Source: an uncultured Chthonomonas sp.
Lineage (GTDB): Bacteria > Armatimonadota > Chthonomonadetes > Chthonomonadales > Chthonomonadaceae
Direction: 5' to 3'
NCBI GenBank assembly: GCA_903919615.1
Contig: CAIXIX010000157.1
Location: 1-49,162, forward strand
Length of the DNA stretch: 49,162 nucleotides
A model generated the notes under the pieces. It worked only from the letters and a program-made list of their open reading frames with translations. It ran no database searches and was not told the DNA's origin. This document shows positions 33,978 to 42,408 of this stretch, piece by piece (within the stretch, counting starts at the first letter, position 1; each line of letters opens with the position of its first letter). Made by a program: the position numbers and the translations under genes.

Positions 33978-35456
33978 TTACTTCTGGCGACATGTATAGG
34001 TGAGGTCGTCAAAGTAGATTCTCTGGCCGTTGCCATCAATCCACGTGGTCACGATACCAAACCTATCAAAATGAGTTTTTGGGTCAGTTCCGTCCATGTC
34101 AAGCGCAACGGTCGCACCGTCCAGCGTCACTGTGATGCGTCCCTTTGTGCCCGCCAACCCCGGGATGTAATCAAGCGTCCAGGTATGCGGAGATCCATCC
34201 GGCAGTATATGAGGACTTTCGGATCTTTGTGCGGAGCCCGTATCGGACGAATGTGTTCTGAAAACTGGGTAGAAAAGGAAACCTTCTCTACTCGGCCCTT
34301 CAATGGAGATACCAAGAAAACTGCGTGGAAGCATAGATTCTTGCGACTTATTGATAGCCATGCTATCTCTGGAGTTGTAGAAACCAATCAGCGTTGCGCT
34401 ATCGCTGACGCCTCGCCGAAGGCAAACCTTACCGGAGGCCTTCAACGGTAACCCGAGAGACAGGTCCGAGAGACGATCACCGTAACTGGCCATCTTCTCT
34501 TTGTATCGGCAATCGCCCCGGAAAACCAGGCCGCCGAGTTCCCCGGCGCCCAATCCGCCGGCATAATGGGTCGCGCTAAATCCGAAGTCGCCTTGCGGCC
34601 GAACATCTGACGTAGTATACGTGCGACGATTGTTCAGACCTTCCCAGTTCGGGTCGTGAGACAGGTCTTGCTTCTCGCCATTTATATCAATATCCGACAA
34701 CCAGACTTCACCGCCTGTGACCGCACTCTTCATCACATTGAGCAGTCCAAAATGGTCGAATATGGCGCCATCCTGCTTATGACTTCTGGTCAGGTTGCAT
34801 ACAGATTTCTGGTCTCCTATACTAACCGTTATCGATCCAGCGCCTTCGTTTCCGTCGGGATCATACTGCAATCTCCATCGATAAACCGTGCTCAATTCAA
34901 ATCCCTTTAGCTGCTTCTTACCGGTCTTAGGGTCGGACACCGTATCGAATCCGCCAGGTGAATCACCTCCCGCGCGCCACTTCTGCGTTCCATACTCGAC
35001 AAACGCGAAGAAACGGTCACCTCGGCCAAGGAGGCGAATTGCAATCGTATTCGGTGTTCTCCATTCATTCACCGTTGCGCTGTTGAAGAATCCCAGGAGA
35101 GCATGGAATTTGCGGCCTGAACAGAGGAGGGCGCCGGATGCGCTGAGCGGTCGCGCAAATGAGCTCGACGATATCTTTCGCGCGTAGTATGCCGGCTCTG
35201 CTGCTGATGCAATTGTGCCGCCAATCTCGCCGTGTGAACCGCCGTGAGAATTTGAGGCGATGTATCCAAAGTCCTGCGTTACAGTTCGAGCCGTATCCTT
35301 ATTTGGGCGGTTATTGATAGCCTCCCAGCCAGGGTCATGATCAAAGCGCTCTTGACGTTCGAATCGGGATTGACAGTGCACCGGCCCAGCAATGAACAGA
35401 AACGACAAGATGGCGGCTGGCCATTGCCATAGCGTTCGCAATCGATTGTCGATCAA
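33978..35456 (-). CDS. Secreted protein of two duplicated beta-sandwich-like domains
   Basis: 492 residues from a TTG at 35456, with AAGGAG eight bases upstream and a signal peptide (LWQWPAAILSFLFIAGPVHCQ) right after; the longer frame from 35528 has neither. The body is a tandem repeat: FDHDPGWEAINNRPNKDTART...FGYIASNSHGG..GEIGG in half one, LSHDPNWEGLNNRRTYTTSDV...FGFSATHYAGG..GELGG in half two. Each half looks like a concanavalin-type jelly roll, closing with an I-x-F-D-D/IDINGE strand. Such proteins turn up in Planctomycetes and Armatimonadota without known role; carbohydrate binding is plausible. Lies between the arabinofuranosidase-like gene and a small membrane protein gene, same strand. 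Confidence 0.7.
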   Translation of the reverse strand: MIDNRLRTLWQWPAAILSFLFIAGPVHCQSRFERQERFDHDPGWEAINNRPNKDTARTVTQDFGYIASNSHGGSHGEIGGTIASAAEPAYYARKISSSSFARPLSASGALLCSGRKFHALLGFFNSATVNEWRTPNTIAIRLLGRGDRFFAFVEYGTQKWRAGGDSPGGFDTVSDPKTGKKQLKGFELSTVYRWRLQYDPDGNEGAGSITVSIGDQKSVCNLTRSHKQDGAIFDHFGLLNVMKSAVTGGEVWLSDIDINGEKQDLSHDPNWEGLNNRRTYTTSDVRPQGDFGFSATHYAGGLGAGELGGLVFRGDCRYKEKMASYGDRLSDLSLGLPLKASGKVCLRRGVSDSATLIGFYNSRDSMAINKSQESMLPRSFLGISIEGPSREGFLFYPVFRTHSSDTGSAQRSESPHILPDGSPHTWTLDYIPGLAGTKGRITVTLDGATVALDMDGTDPKTHFDRFGIVTTWIDGNGQRIYFDDLTYTCRQK

Positions 35457-35545
35457 TCTTCTGTCTCCTTCCCTGGAGAATATTCGGCTATTGTAAAATC
35501 TCACAAGGCGACATAACTGTAGTGCCACTCACCGCACGTTCCAAC

Positions 35546-37171
35546 CTATTTCGCACGAAACTCCACTACTGTCAACGAGTGCCGGGGAACGCGTATTGCA
35601 CTGCCCGGTACGAGCGCCTTAGTGGGCTGCAGAACCGGTCGCACAAGATTGGGATTCTCGGGGCTATTAACGGCAAGGTAGCTGTCCGCCGACAGATTCG
35701 TCACGCTCACCGCATGCATTCTGGGCACTTGGATTTGAGCGACTGCATCTCGCTTGACGTCACGATTGATCAGAAAAAGGCTCATCTTGTTGCCATCCGG
35801 CGATCTGAACGCCGCAGCATCGAGACTGGGCACACCTACCTGAGCGGGAACTATGCCCGCCATGCCAGGAGAGTAAACCGGGCAGCTTACTTGCGTGGCC
35901 AGTACCTGTCGACCCGCAAGTTTCGAGTACTCCTGGAACACGTAGAATACTACATTACGCCATGTACGCCACGACTGCCGGTTAGATCCTGCCACGTGAA
36001 TTCCAACCAAAGCGCCATAGTAGTCCTGACACAGCGGCAGATGGTTCGCGCTCGTAACTAGTGGATCGCGCAGCACAACGTTGAAGAGACAGGCTTGATA
36101 AAGGGCCCCGGCGAGTGAGCGATTCCAAAGTGAATCTTCCTGAGCGTGTGCTGGGTCGAAACCCCAGACCAGAGGGCCGTGTTCAGTAATATGTAGAGAC
36201 AACTTCTTAGAGCCATCACCGACACATTGTCGGATAAGCGCCTCAGTGGCTAGCAGGTTGTCTTTAACGTAAATTGAAGCCCCAAGCAGCGTCTCCGCAA
36301 ACTCATCGTCGCTGATGCGTACCGCACCAGATCCGAAGCCGGATGTGCGCATTGCAGTAGCGTACCCATTGTGGATTGCGATGAAATCGGCCTTGTTGCC
36401 AATTCGGGTCAAGACCGTCTTTAGCCAGTTAGGATCATGGCACAGGTGGAACGCGCCGGTGTCGAGGAGACCGACCGCGCCAAGTTTGGTGCCCGGCGCC
36501 GACCGATCAACGAGCTCGCGCAAACGTAAGAAATTATCAGCATACTGCTTCGGAGACTTTGAGATTGGAAGCGTTGGCACATCCTCTTTATTTGGATCCA
36601 CCATGTAGATCTCGTTGCCATACTCAAAGTCGTTGACTTTCATACCTTGCTTACGGCACCACACCACCCACTCTGCTGCCGATTCCGGCGTGCCGGTTCC
36701 TGCGTTCAGAGTGATCATCCCCGCAATATTTAACTTACGGCAAAGCGATGAGAACTCAGAGGGACCAAAGGCTGGCTCCTGTGTTTTGCCTTTGTCAAAG
36801 GGGTTGGGTTGTGGGGTTCGCGTCGCGCCAATCGCACCTTTCCAATCAAAAAAATCCGACAGTGTTCCGCCAGGGTACCGAAGGTGTGTAACACCTGCAG
36901 CCTTAATCTCCTGCACGATCTTGTCGTCTGTCGAACCTGTTTCCGGCATCCAAATGCCCATACCATTGTTAGCCCACTCAATATTGTCTCCAAATATCTC
37001 CGGTCTAACGGTGTTTAGAACGCGTGAAGAGACTACTACAGTCGCGGGGTAGGAAAGTACGGCGCCAGCGCTGCTACCCGATTGCTGCGCTGCAGAACTT
37101 CGGGCAGCGTGTGCGGACATTACAGTAATGAAAAGCGCCGTGCATTGGAAACGAAAGCGGTGAGATAACAT
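35546..37171 (-). CDS. GH51-like alpha-L-arabinofuranosidase
   Basis: 541 residues from the ATG at 37171 (GGAGG upstream). Signal peptide, then a GH clan A barrel: IFGDNIEW opening, LRYPGGTLSDFFDWKGAIG, the acid/base Glu187 in EYGNEIYM, and the nucleophile Glu330 in HITEHG, followed by a C-terminal beta-sandwich that closes with RVPRHSLTVVEFRAK. These are the marks of GH51 and near relatives, which remove arabinose branches from arabinoxylan or arabinan. Exact family is my inference. Same strand as the (alpha/alpha)6 protein upstream, 66 bases away, so likely one transcript. Confidence 0.8.
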   Translation of the reverse strand: MLSHRFRFQCTALFITVMSAHAARSSAAQQSGSSAGAVLSYPATVVVSSRVLNTVRPEIFGDNIEWANNGMGIWMPETGSTDDKIVQEIKAAGVTHLRYPGGTLSDFFDWKGAIGATRTPQPNPFDKGKTQEPAFGPSEFSSLCRKLNIAGMITLNAGTGTPESAAEWVVWCRKQGMKVNDFEYGNEIYMVDPNKEDVPTLPISKSPKQYADNFLRLRELVDRSAPGTKLGAVGLLDTGAFHLCHDPNWLKTVLTRIGNKADFIAIHNGYATAMRTSGFGSGAVRISDDEFAETLLGASIYVKDNLLATEALIRQCVGDGSKKLSLHITEHGPLVWGFDPAHAQEDSLWNRSLAGALYQACLFNVVLRDPLVTSANHLPLCQDYYGALVGIHVAGSNRQSWRTWRNVVFYVFQEYSKLAGRQVLATQVSCPVYSPGMAGIVPAQVGVPSLDAAAFRSPDGNKMSLFLINRDVKRDAVAQIQVPRMHAVSVTNLSADSYLAVNSPENPNLVRPVLQPTKALVPGSAIRVPRHSLTVVEFRAK

Positions 37172-37237
37172 CCTTGTGCCTCCATCCGAGCGAGACTTTA
37201 TAGTCTGCGTCACATTAGTGAAACCCTTTTCAGCGCG

Positions 37238-39238
37238 CTACTTTTCCCAGAGTAACGCCGCTCGCTTGGCCGCGCTATCGGATGCAGATTGCCTTGCGCG
37301 CTGAAGACTGTGATCGAGCCCAACATATAGTCTGTCTGCAGCCTCGACATACGATTGATCGGCTGCCTTCTGTGACGCTTCAGATGCTAGATGCGGCAGC
37401 GCTCTGGACCTGAGCATCTCGCTTCGAATACCGGCAGTATGATACGCATCCAGTACGAGTTTTGCATGAGCCGCTTCGTAGCTATTCTGCAGCCCCGCTG
37501 CCTGCAAACGAGAGAGGAAACTATTTAGCCTGGTAATATGTGCTGGATCAACACCGTCGGCATCGATCACCACTGCGGTCGTTACAGGCTGTTTCGCTGC
37601 AACCGCGTCATCGCTGCTTGTCCATTTTGCGCCGCCAAACAGAATGGTTACGTACGCTTCGGCGGGAAGCGACTCGTATGGCAACTGTATACCGTTCTTG
37701 CCAAATCTTCTCCACGGCTTACCGTTAATTCGCACACCGGTTACCGGTCCGCTGCCGACAGTTGCAAGATAAAGTTTTCGCGAGCCGAACCTGATAGGAT
37801 CAATTTGCCTCATCTTCGTTATTCCCTGCGGAATGTGCGGTACGAGGATGAGTCGGTCGGCGCGATACAGATACTCGAACAGACCACGCATGAAGGCGGT
37901 CGGCGGGCCATAAGCATCGTAGGTAATGTTCACCGGCTGATTTGGCTGGTAAACGTCACCGCCCTCTTTTGTAAGCGGATTATCCATCCGGAAACGATCG
38001 GCGAATGTGAGGATCTGTTCCATGGATCGTCGCGCGTCTTCATATCGACCGGTCCGATAGTAGGCCATTACCATACGCGCCTCACAGGTAGACCAGTGCC
38101 CGCCATTCACCCAGGTGCCGTACTCCCAGAGTCCTTCCGGCTTTTCATACATGTCATCGTAGCCAGGATAGTTAGGCAGCATAAACACATGTGGCCGAAG
38201 CCCTGCTATAGAGGTCATTCGACTCACAATGCTCTCGGCCTGCGCATCATCCACCACTCTGAAGCAGACGGCATCGTGATTTGGGGACGCTTCGAAATAC
38301 CCGTGGTTTTGGGCGCCATAAACTCCGTGCTTCACTCCATCAGGATCAAGAGATCGTATGAGCGTGCCATCCAGTTGTGTGAGTTTAACAAGCCCATCTC
38401 GCGACGCTTTTCTGCGAATTGTGAGCTTACGTGCCATCTCGGCTCTGCCAGCCAGCTTTTCCACTTCAATCAGCCTATCCAATGCCGCAATCGTTGTGAC
38501 GCTAAGCCCGGTAAGATACGCCATTCCGTACTTGCCGTCGGGAGTTCGATACCCTGCAAAGCTTGGTGCAAGTAGATTACCGGCTGGACCCGCAAGATAG
38601 AGGTTGTTCTTTTTGTCACGGCGAGATTCTAGGAACGCAGCACATCTCTCCAGTTTTGGCAGATACCGCAATGCGGCTGTTTGGTCATGCTCGATTAGAA
38701 GTAGCTCACATTGCAACAGCAATCCTGCCGCAGTGAACTCGACAGCCCAGTCATGAATGGCGGTCCTTCCATCTCCCTGCTTGTATATGATTGCGCCCGG
38801 TGAAGCGCAATCGCAGAGGCAGCCATCCGGCGCAATCCAGTCAAACGGAGGTTTATTGCCTACCCGCTTGCCGTCGCCCATCTGGTTAAACCAGAGATCC
38901 TGGGCATTCTGAAGAAACGTGGTATAGGGCTCTTGCAGAAAGGGGAGTGCGCAGTAGGTCGTGCCATAGCTGTTCTGTATCCACCATGCCCCCCACGTTG
39001 GTCCCTCCACAAAGCCGTTCCAGTCCGAGTTGTACAGCATGGATAGATTCTGGTACTGGGGGTCTGGTTCAAACATACGTCTGGCAATATTTAGCAGATT
39101 GAGATAACCAGTATCGCCGTCTCCGGAGTAGTGAACCCCTTCATAATGGCCAGGTGCGGTGTTGGCTTTTGTTACCGACCCGACACACGCGAACAGACAC
39201 ACACAGAAAATCGTCAAGAGTGATCGCACTTCTATCAT
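37238..39238 (-). CDS. Secreted (alpha/alpha)6-barrel glycosidase-like protein
   Basis: 666 residues from the ATG at 39238; AGGAAAG upstream and a signal peptide (LLTIFCVCLFACVG) support this over the start at 39301. The central part shows the repeated helix-pair character of six-hairpin glycosidases: GFVEGPTWGAWWIQNSYGTTYCALPFL, HDWAVEFTAAGLLLQCELLLIEHD, YLPKLERCAAFLESRRD, WEYGTWVNGGHWSTCEARMVMAYYRTGRYEDA. The tail (about 500-570) is beta-rich (SRKLYLATVGSGPVTGVRINGKPWRR), as in alpha-rhamnosidase or GH63/78-like enzymes. I cannot name the family. First gene of a probable transcript with the GH51-like gene. Confidence 0.7.
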   Translation of the reverse strand: MIEVRSLLTIFCVCLFACVGSVTKANTAPGHYEGVHYSGDGDTGYLNLLNIARRMFEPDPQYQNLSMLYNSDWNGFVEGPTWGAWWIQNSYGTTYCALPFLQEPYTTFLQNAQDLWFNQMGDGKRVGNKPPFDWIAPDGCLCDCASPGAIIYKQGDGRTAIHDWAVEFTAAGLLLQCELLLIEHDQTAALRYLPKLERCAAFLESRRDKKNNLYLAGPAGNLLAPSFAGYRTPDGKYGMAYLTGLSVTTIAALDRLIEVEKLAGRAEMARKLTIRRKASRDGLVKLTQLDGTLIRSLDPDGVKHGVYGAQNHGYFEASPNHDAVCFRVVDDAQAESIVSRMTSIAGLRPHVFMLPNYPGYDDMYEKPEGLWEYGTWVNGGHWSTCEARMVMAYYRTGRYEDARRSMEQILTFADRFRMDNPLTKEGGDVYQPNQPVNITYDAYGPPTAFMRGLFEYLYRADRLILVPHIPQGITKMRQIDPIRFGSRKLYLATVGSGPVTGVRINGKPWRRFGKNGIQLPYESLPAEAYVTILFGGAKWTSSDDAVAAKQPVTTAVVIDADGVDPAHITRLNSFLSRLQAAGLQNSYEAAHAKLVLDAYHTAGIRSEMLRSRALPHLASEASQKAADQSYVEAADRLYVGLDHSLQRARQSASDSAAKRAALLWEK

Positions 39239-39623
39239 CCATACTTTCCTAACCGCCCCATAACAATTGGGCCATCCGTATTCTTGCATTTGCCCCAACA
39301 CACGAGGTTACCATGACGGCAGATTGCACTGTACACGTCGCTTCTCCTCTGCCTGTGCGGTGAAGATGCTTAATCAGGAAGGGACAAGACGGCTTGCCGC
39401 TGTTTGACAAAACAGATCGGCACCCGGAATGTACCAAATTAAACTTCCTATTGACATGCTTAACACTGTCGTTTATACTTGCACCAGCACGGTGTTTTTT
39501 GCCTGCTGTTGCTTTTTATCCAAGATCCGAGTGGCTAGCGGGTCGCTGAAACCTCAGGATGGGAACCTTAATTGGTCCGATATCTATCTGTCTATCCCAG
39601 ATATCGAATGGAGTTCGCAAACC
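39239..39623. other. Intergenic region; upstream part unremarkable, plus-strand promoter at its end
   Basis: 385 bases between the divergent glycosidase-like and PEP-CTERM genes. The first 200 bases show nothing clear. From 39451 on, a strong promoter and a 5' leader with a hairpin (39578-39585 with 39599-39606, CGATATCT/AGATATCG) precede the PEP-CTERM ribosome site. Confidence 0.5.
39451..39479 (+). promoter_or_regulatory. Consensus sigma-70 promoter for PEP-CTERM gene
   Basis: TTGACA at 39451-39456, a 17-base spacer, and TATACT at 39474-39479: a near-perfect housekeeping promoter. It gives a leader of about 140 bases before the ATG at 39624. Confidence 0.75.
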
Positions 39624-40256
39624 ATGTTTAACATTCGAAAGATAAGCGCTTCCGCGGCTTCGCTCGGAGCATCCCTGTTGCTGAGTGCGATAACGGTTAC
39701 CGCGACTGCGCAACAAACGACGCCGGTCCTTGAGGTTACCGGCAGTTACGGCGAAGGCCAATTCGGACAGAATGTAAGCGCTGGCTGGTCTTTTACAACC
39801 AACCAGAGAATCACAGTCGACGCGCTTGATGCCTTTGATCCATCGATTACAGGCGACGTTCGCCTCTACGATGCCTCCGGGCTCATTGCTAGCGCAACCT
39901 TGACGACAAGCGACATTCAGGTGGGATCTCCCGTCCCATTCTATTCGCAGAGTATTACCCCGGTGTATCTCCAGAACCACCATACTTACTATATCGTGCA
40001 AGATATGTCCGCATTAACAAACACTTTGATTTTTGCGTCCGGACTGGTAACCCATCCCTACATAACCTACAACGGTTCCATCGTAGAACCGCTCCTTGGC
40101 CTCGATCCAACAATTGATGCCTCCAGCGGTGATTACTTGCCCGCCTTCTTTGGGCCAAACTTCAATATTCACCTGCCTGAGCCGGGCCTCACAGGTCTCT
40201 TGATATCGAGCGGAATCACCGGTCTTTTGTGCATTCGTCGGCGGCGCAGAGTCTAG
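39624..40256 (+). CDS. PEP-CTERM surface-sorting protein
   Basis: 210 residues from ATG 39624 (GGAG upstream); the longer frame from 39429 overlaps the promoter and is rejected. Signal peptide ending ATAQQ; mature beta-sandwich (ITVDALDAFDPSITGDVRLYDASGLIASATL... PFYSQSITPVYLQNHHTYYIVQD), of the DUF4082-like style that occurs in many PEP-CTERM proteins. C-terminal sorting signal: LPEPGLTGLLISSGITGLLCIRRRRR, i.e. PEP box, helix, arginines. Second PEP-CTERM protein of the window, so the host should encode an exosortase. Ends six bases from the converging beta-propeller gene. Confidence 0.8.
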   Translation: MFNIRKISASAASLGASLLLSAITVTATAQQTTPVLEVTGSYGEGQFGQNVSAGWSFTTNQRITVDALDAFDPSITGDVRLYDASGLIASATLTTSDIQVGSPVPFYSQSITPVYLQNHHTYYIVQDMSALTNTLIFASGLVTHPYITYNGSIVEPLLGLDPTIDASSGDYLPAFFGPNFNIHLPEPGLTGLLISSGITGLLCIRRRRRV

Positions 40257-40262
40257 ACAATC

Positions 40263-42248
40263 CTAAAACAGCGCGATTGCCACCACGCGACCACCTTCAT
40301 TATCGGCCAGATACAACCTGTGTAAGATGGTGTCCATGCGAGGCAACGTTGGTGCAAACGTCATGTACTTCGCAGTGATATAATCCCCGTCTGCGAGGCT
40401 CAGCATCACAATTCGCCGGCGGATTGGGTCTGCGTAATACGCGAACTCTCCAGCGGCGTCCACAGTGAGTGCACCTGACAGGCGCTGTGCCTTCCTATCC
40501 GCTAGCAGCCATGACAGCGACAAAGTTCGAACAGGCATTATGTCTGATGCTGAGTACACCGACATGTTGAGGCCATTAACCAGATAGAGATAATCGTTTG
40601 AGCGGAGCAGTTGCGATGGCGGCATCATGCTGGGATCCTGCAGAACAGGTGTGGTGAAGACTACGCGCCCCTTGATCACAAGATCTATCGACCTATGCTG
40701 TTTTGCGTTTACACTCTCAGGATACGCAGGGAAGAGCAGGCGATAGGTTCGTTCCGTGCTATCGGCCGGAATCAGCGCAGCGTACTCACCCTCCGCAACA
40801 GATCCGATGCCACGTCCCCTACCCTTAAAGTCGATTGTTACGAGATTAGCCGCGTTTCCCCATCCATCGCTCTTGTCCTCATAGATAAGTTCCCGGTTAA
40901 AGTCGACGGCAAGCAAACGCAGCAGTGAAGCACGATTGGATTTGAATAGGCGACGCTCGCTTCCGCCCTCGAGCATAACGAACTCGTGAACATTGCGATC
41001 CAATTGTGCCAACAGACGATGGCGCTTTTCTTCCAGAAACAGATCTTGAATAGTCGCTCCAAGCAGAATTGAAGCCGATAACTTAAGCGTTGTAGAGTTG
41101 AGAAGCCTTACTGCGTTATCCATGAGGATAACTGGCTGTCCAGTATGCTGTAACACTCCAGCCAGATGGTAACGGCTGTAGAGTGAATCTTCTAATTGGA
41201 AGCGTGTTGCCCTGGCCGGTCCGGAAAGTGGGAGAACAGCGAGATTTCCGCTGTTCATGTCGACAATGAGGCGGTTCCCTACCTCGTCCAATACAGCATG
41301 GTTCCAGGTCACCAGACCCTGCGGCGCATACGGGTTCGAGTCTGGATAGTGGATTGTGCGCAGACACTTTAGGTCATCCTGCTTAAATACAGCAACGGTG
41401 TTGACCTCCGATGAGATCAGATGCGGTTGCGTGCTCCTGTACACGAGATAGAGAAGGTTCCGTCGATCATCTGGCAACAGTAGCCGTGGATAGGCACAGT
41501 CGTCTGATGATTGGGCCAGAATCTTTCCGGTTGCAGCGTCGCGTTGGAAGACGCGGGTGGCCGAATAGGGTCCGCCTCGATGGGTCGGGTCAACGTGCGA
41601 TGGCTCTACCGTGTAGAGAGCGCCAGTTAGGCTCGAGGCCGCGAGCGCCTGAACTCGCCTATCGGTTGTAAACTCCGCCGAAGTTTCCAGGGTCTTTGAA
41701 TTAAGTGACGTTACGGTTAAACGATTCTGATACCATCCTGAGCCTGCTGCAACCACTTCGCCACGCCTCGAGTTAGCGGTCCAACAGTACAAATAACGAT
41801 CTTTGAACATACGCGAACTGGCTATCTTCAATCGTGCGGCGTCGATCGAAACGATCATGCTCGTTCTGAATTCGGAGTTGCCGCTAACCAAAACTCGATC
41901 CGACAACCTGTCGTAGCCGATCCAGATATTAGGGTCGGAGTTGTCCCAGCCTTCGAAGGCCACAAGTCCAGTCTGATCCAGGCGCACGACACCGAGAACA
42001 CGATGCGTAGTGAGATCCACTGCGGACACGGACTGCGGAGTACGATTTAACACCCAAAGCCTGTTGTGTCGGGTGTCGACTGTGGCGCGAAATGGTTGTG
42101 TGCCGTTACCCGCTGTTGGGCCAAGACGAGTTTCGGCCACCACTGTCGCAGGAGTGAGCGTGGTGGCGGGAATACCCTGCTCTTGTGCAGATCTGGCGCC
42201 GTACACACCGAATAGAGCCAAAACCGTTGCGAATTCTGTAAATCTCAT
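40263..42248 (-). CDS. Secreted beta-propeller (YVTN-like) protein
   Basis: 661 residues with a signal peptide (FATVLALFGVYGARSAQ). The body is built of about 40-residue repeats typical of seven-bladed propellers, opening with ATVDTRHNRLWVLNRTPQSVSAVDLTTHRVLGVVRL and repeating the NRLIVDMNSGNLAVLPL, RRLFKSNRA-type blades. YVTN/NHL-like secreted propellers often bind ligands or partners; no catalytic motif is seen. It faces away from the GH30-like operon, sharing a 160-base promoter region. Confidence 0.75.
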   Translation of the reverse strand: MRFTEFATVLALFGVYGARSAQEQGIPATTLTPATVVAETRLGPTAGNGTQPFRATVDTRHNRLWVLNRTPQSVSAVDLTTHRVLGVVRLDQTGLVAFEGWDNSDPNIWIGYDRLSDRVLVSGNSEFRTSMIVSIDAARLKIASSRMFKDRYLYCWTANSRRGEVVAAGSGWYQNRLTVTSLNSKTLETSAEFTTDRRVQALAASSLTGALYTVEPSHVDPTHRGGPYSATRVFQRDAATGKILAQSSDDCAYPRLLLPDDRRNLLYLVYRSTQPHLISSEVNTVAVFKQDDLKCLRTIHYPDSNPYAPQGLVTWNHAVLDEVGNRLIVDMNSGNLAVLPLSGPARATRFQLEDSLYSRYHLAGVLQHTGQPVILMDNAVRLLNSTTLKLSASILLGATIQDLFLEEKRHRLLAQLDRNVHEFVMLEGGSERRLFKSNRASLLRLLAVDFNRELIYEDKSDGWGNAANLVTIDFKGRGRGIGSVAEGEYAALIPADSTERTYRLLFPAYPESVNAKQHRSIDLVIKGRVVFTTPVLQDPSMMPPSQLLRSNDYLYLVNGLNMSVYSASDIMPVRTLSLSWLLADRKAQRLSGALTVDAAGEFAYYADPIRRRIVMLSLADGDYITAKYMTFAPTLPRMDTILHRLYLADNEGGRVVAIALF

Positions 42249-42408
42249 TGGTGCCTATCGCAATTCGTTGAGCACATTGTTACGATAACATTGCATCAAT
42301 TGCGCGCATATCCCTCTTTCGTGCCCAAGGCTGTAGATATGAGGTAGGCTTGAACTAACATCCTTGTTGGTGATCCGTGTCTGAAGATCGCGCAGAGAGG
42401 CGGAGATC

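Noticed and set aside
39540..39606. Riboswitch (cyclic di-GMP or TPP type) in the PEP-CTERM leader
   Set aside because: The conserved cores of those riboswitches are not present; only a simple hairpin is seen.
39429..39623. Longer N-terminus for the second PEP-CTERM protein
   Set aside because: It would start upstream of the promoter's -35 box, and the signal peptide begins at 39624.
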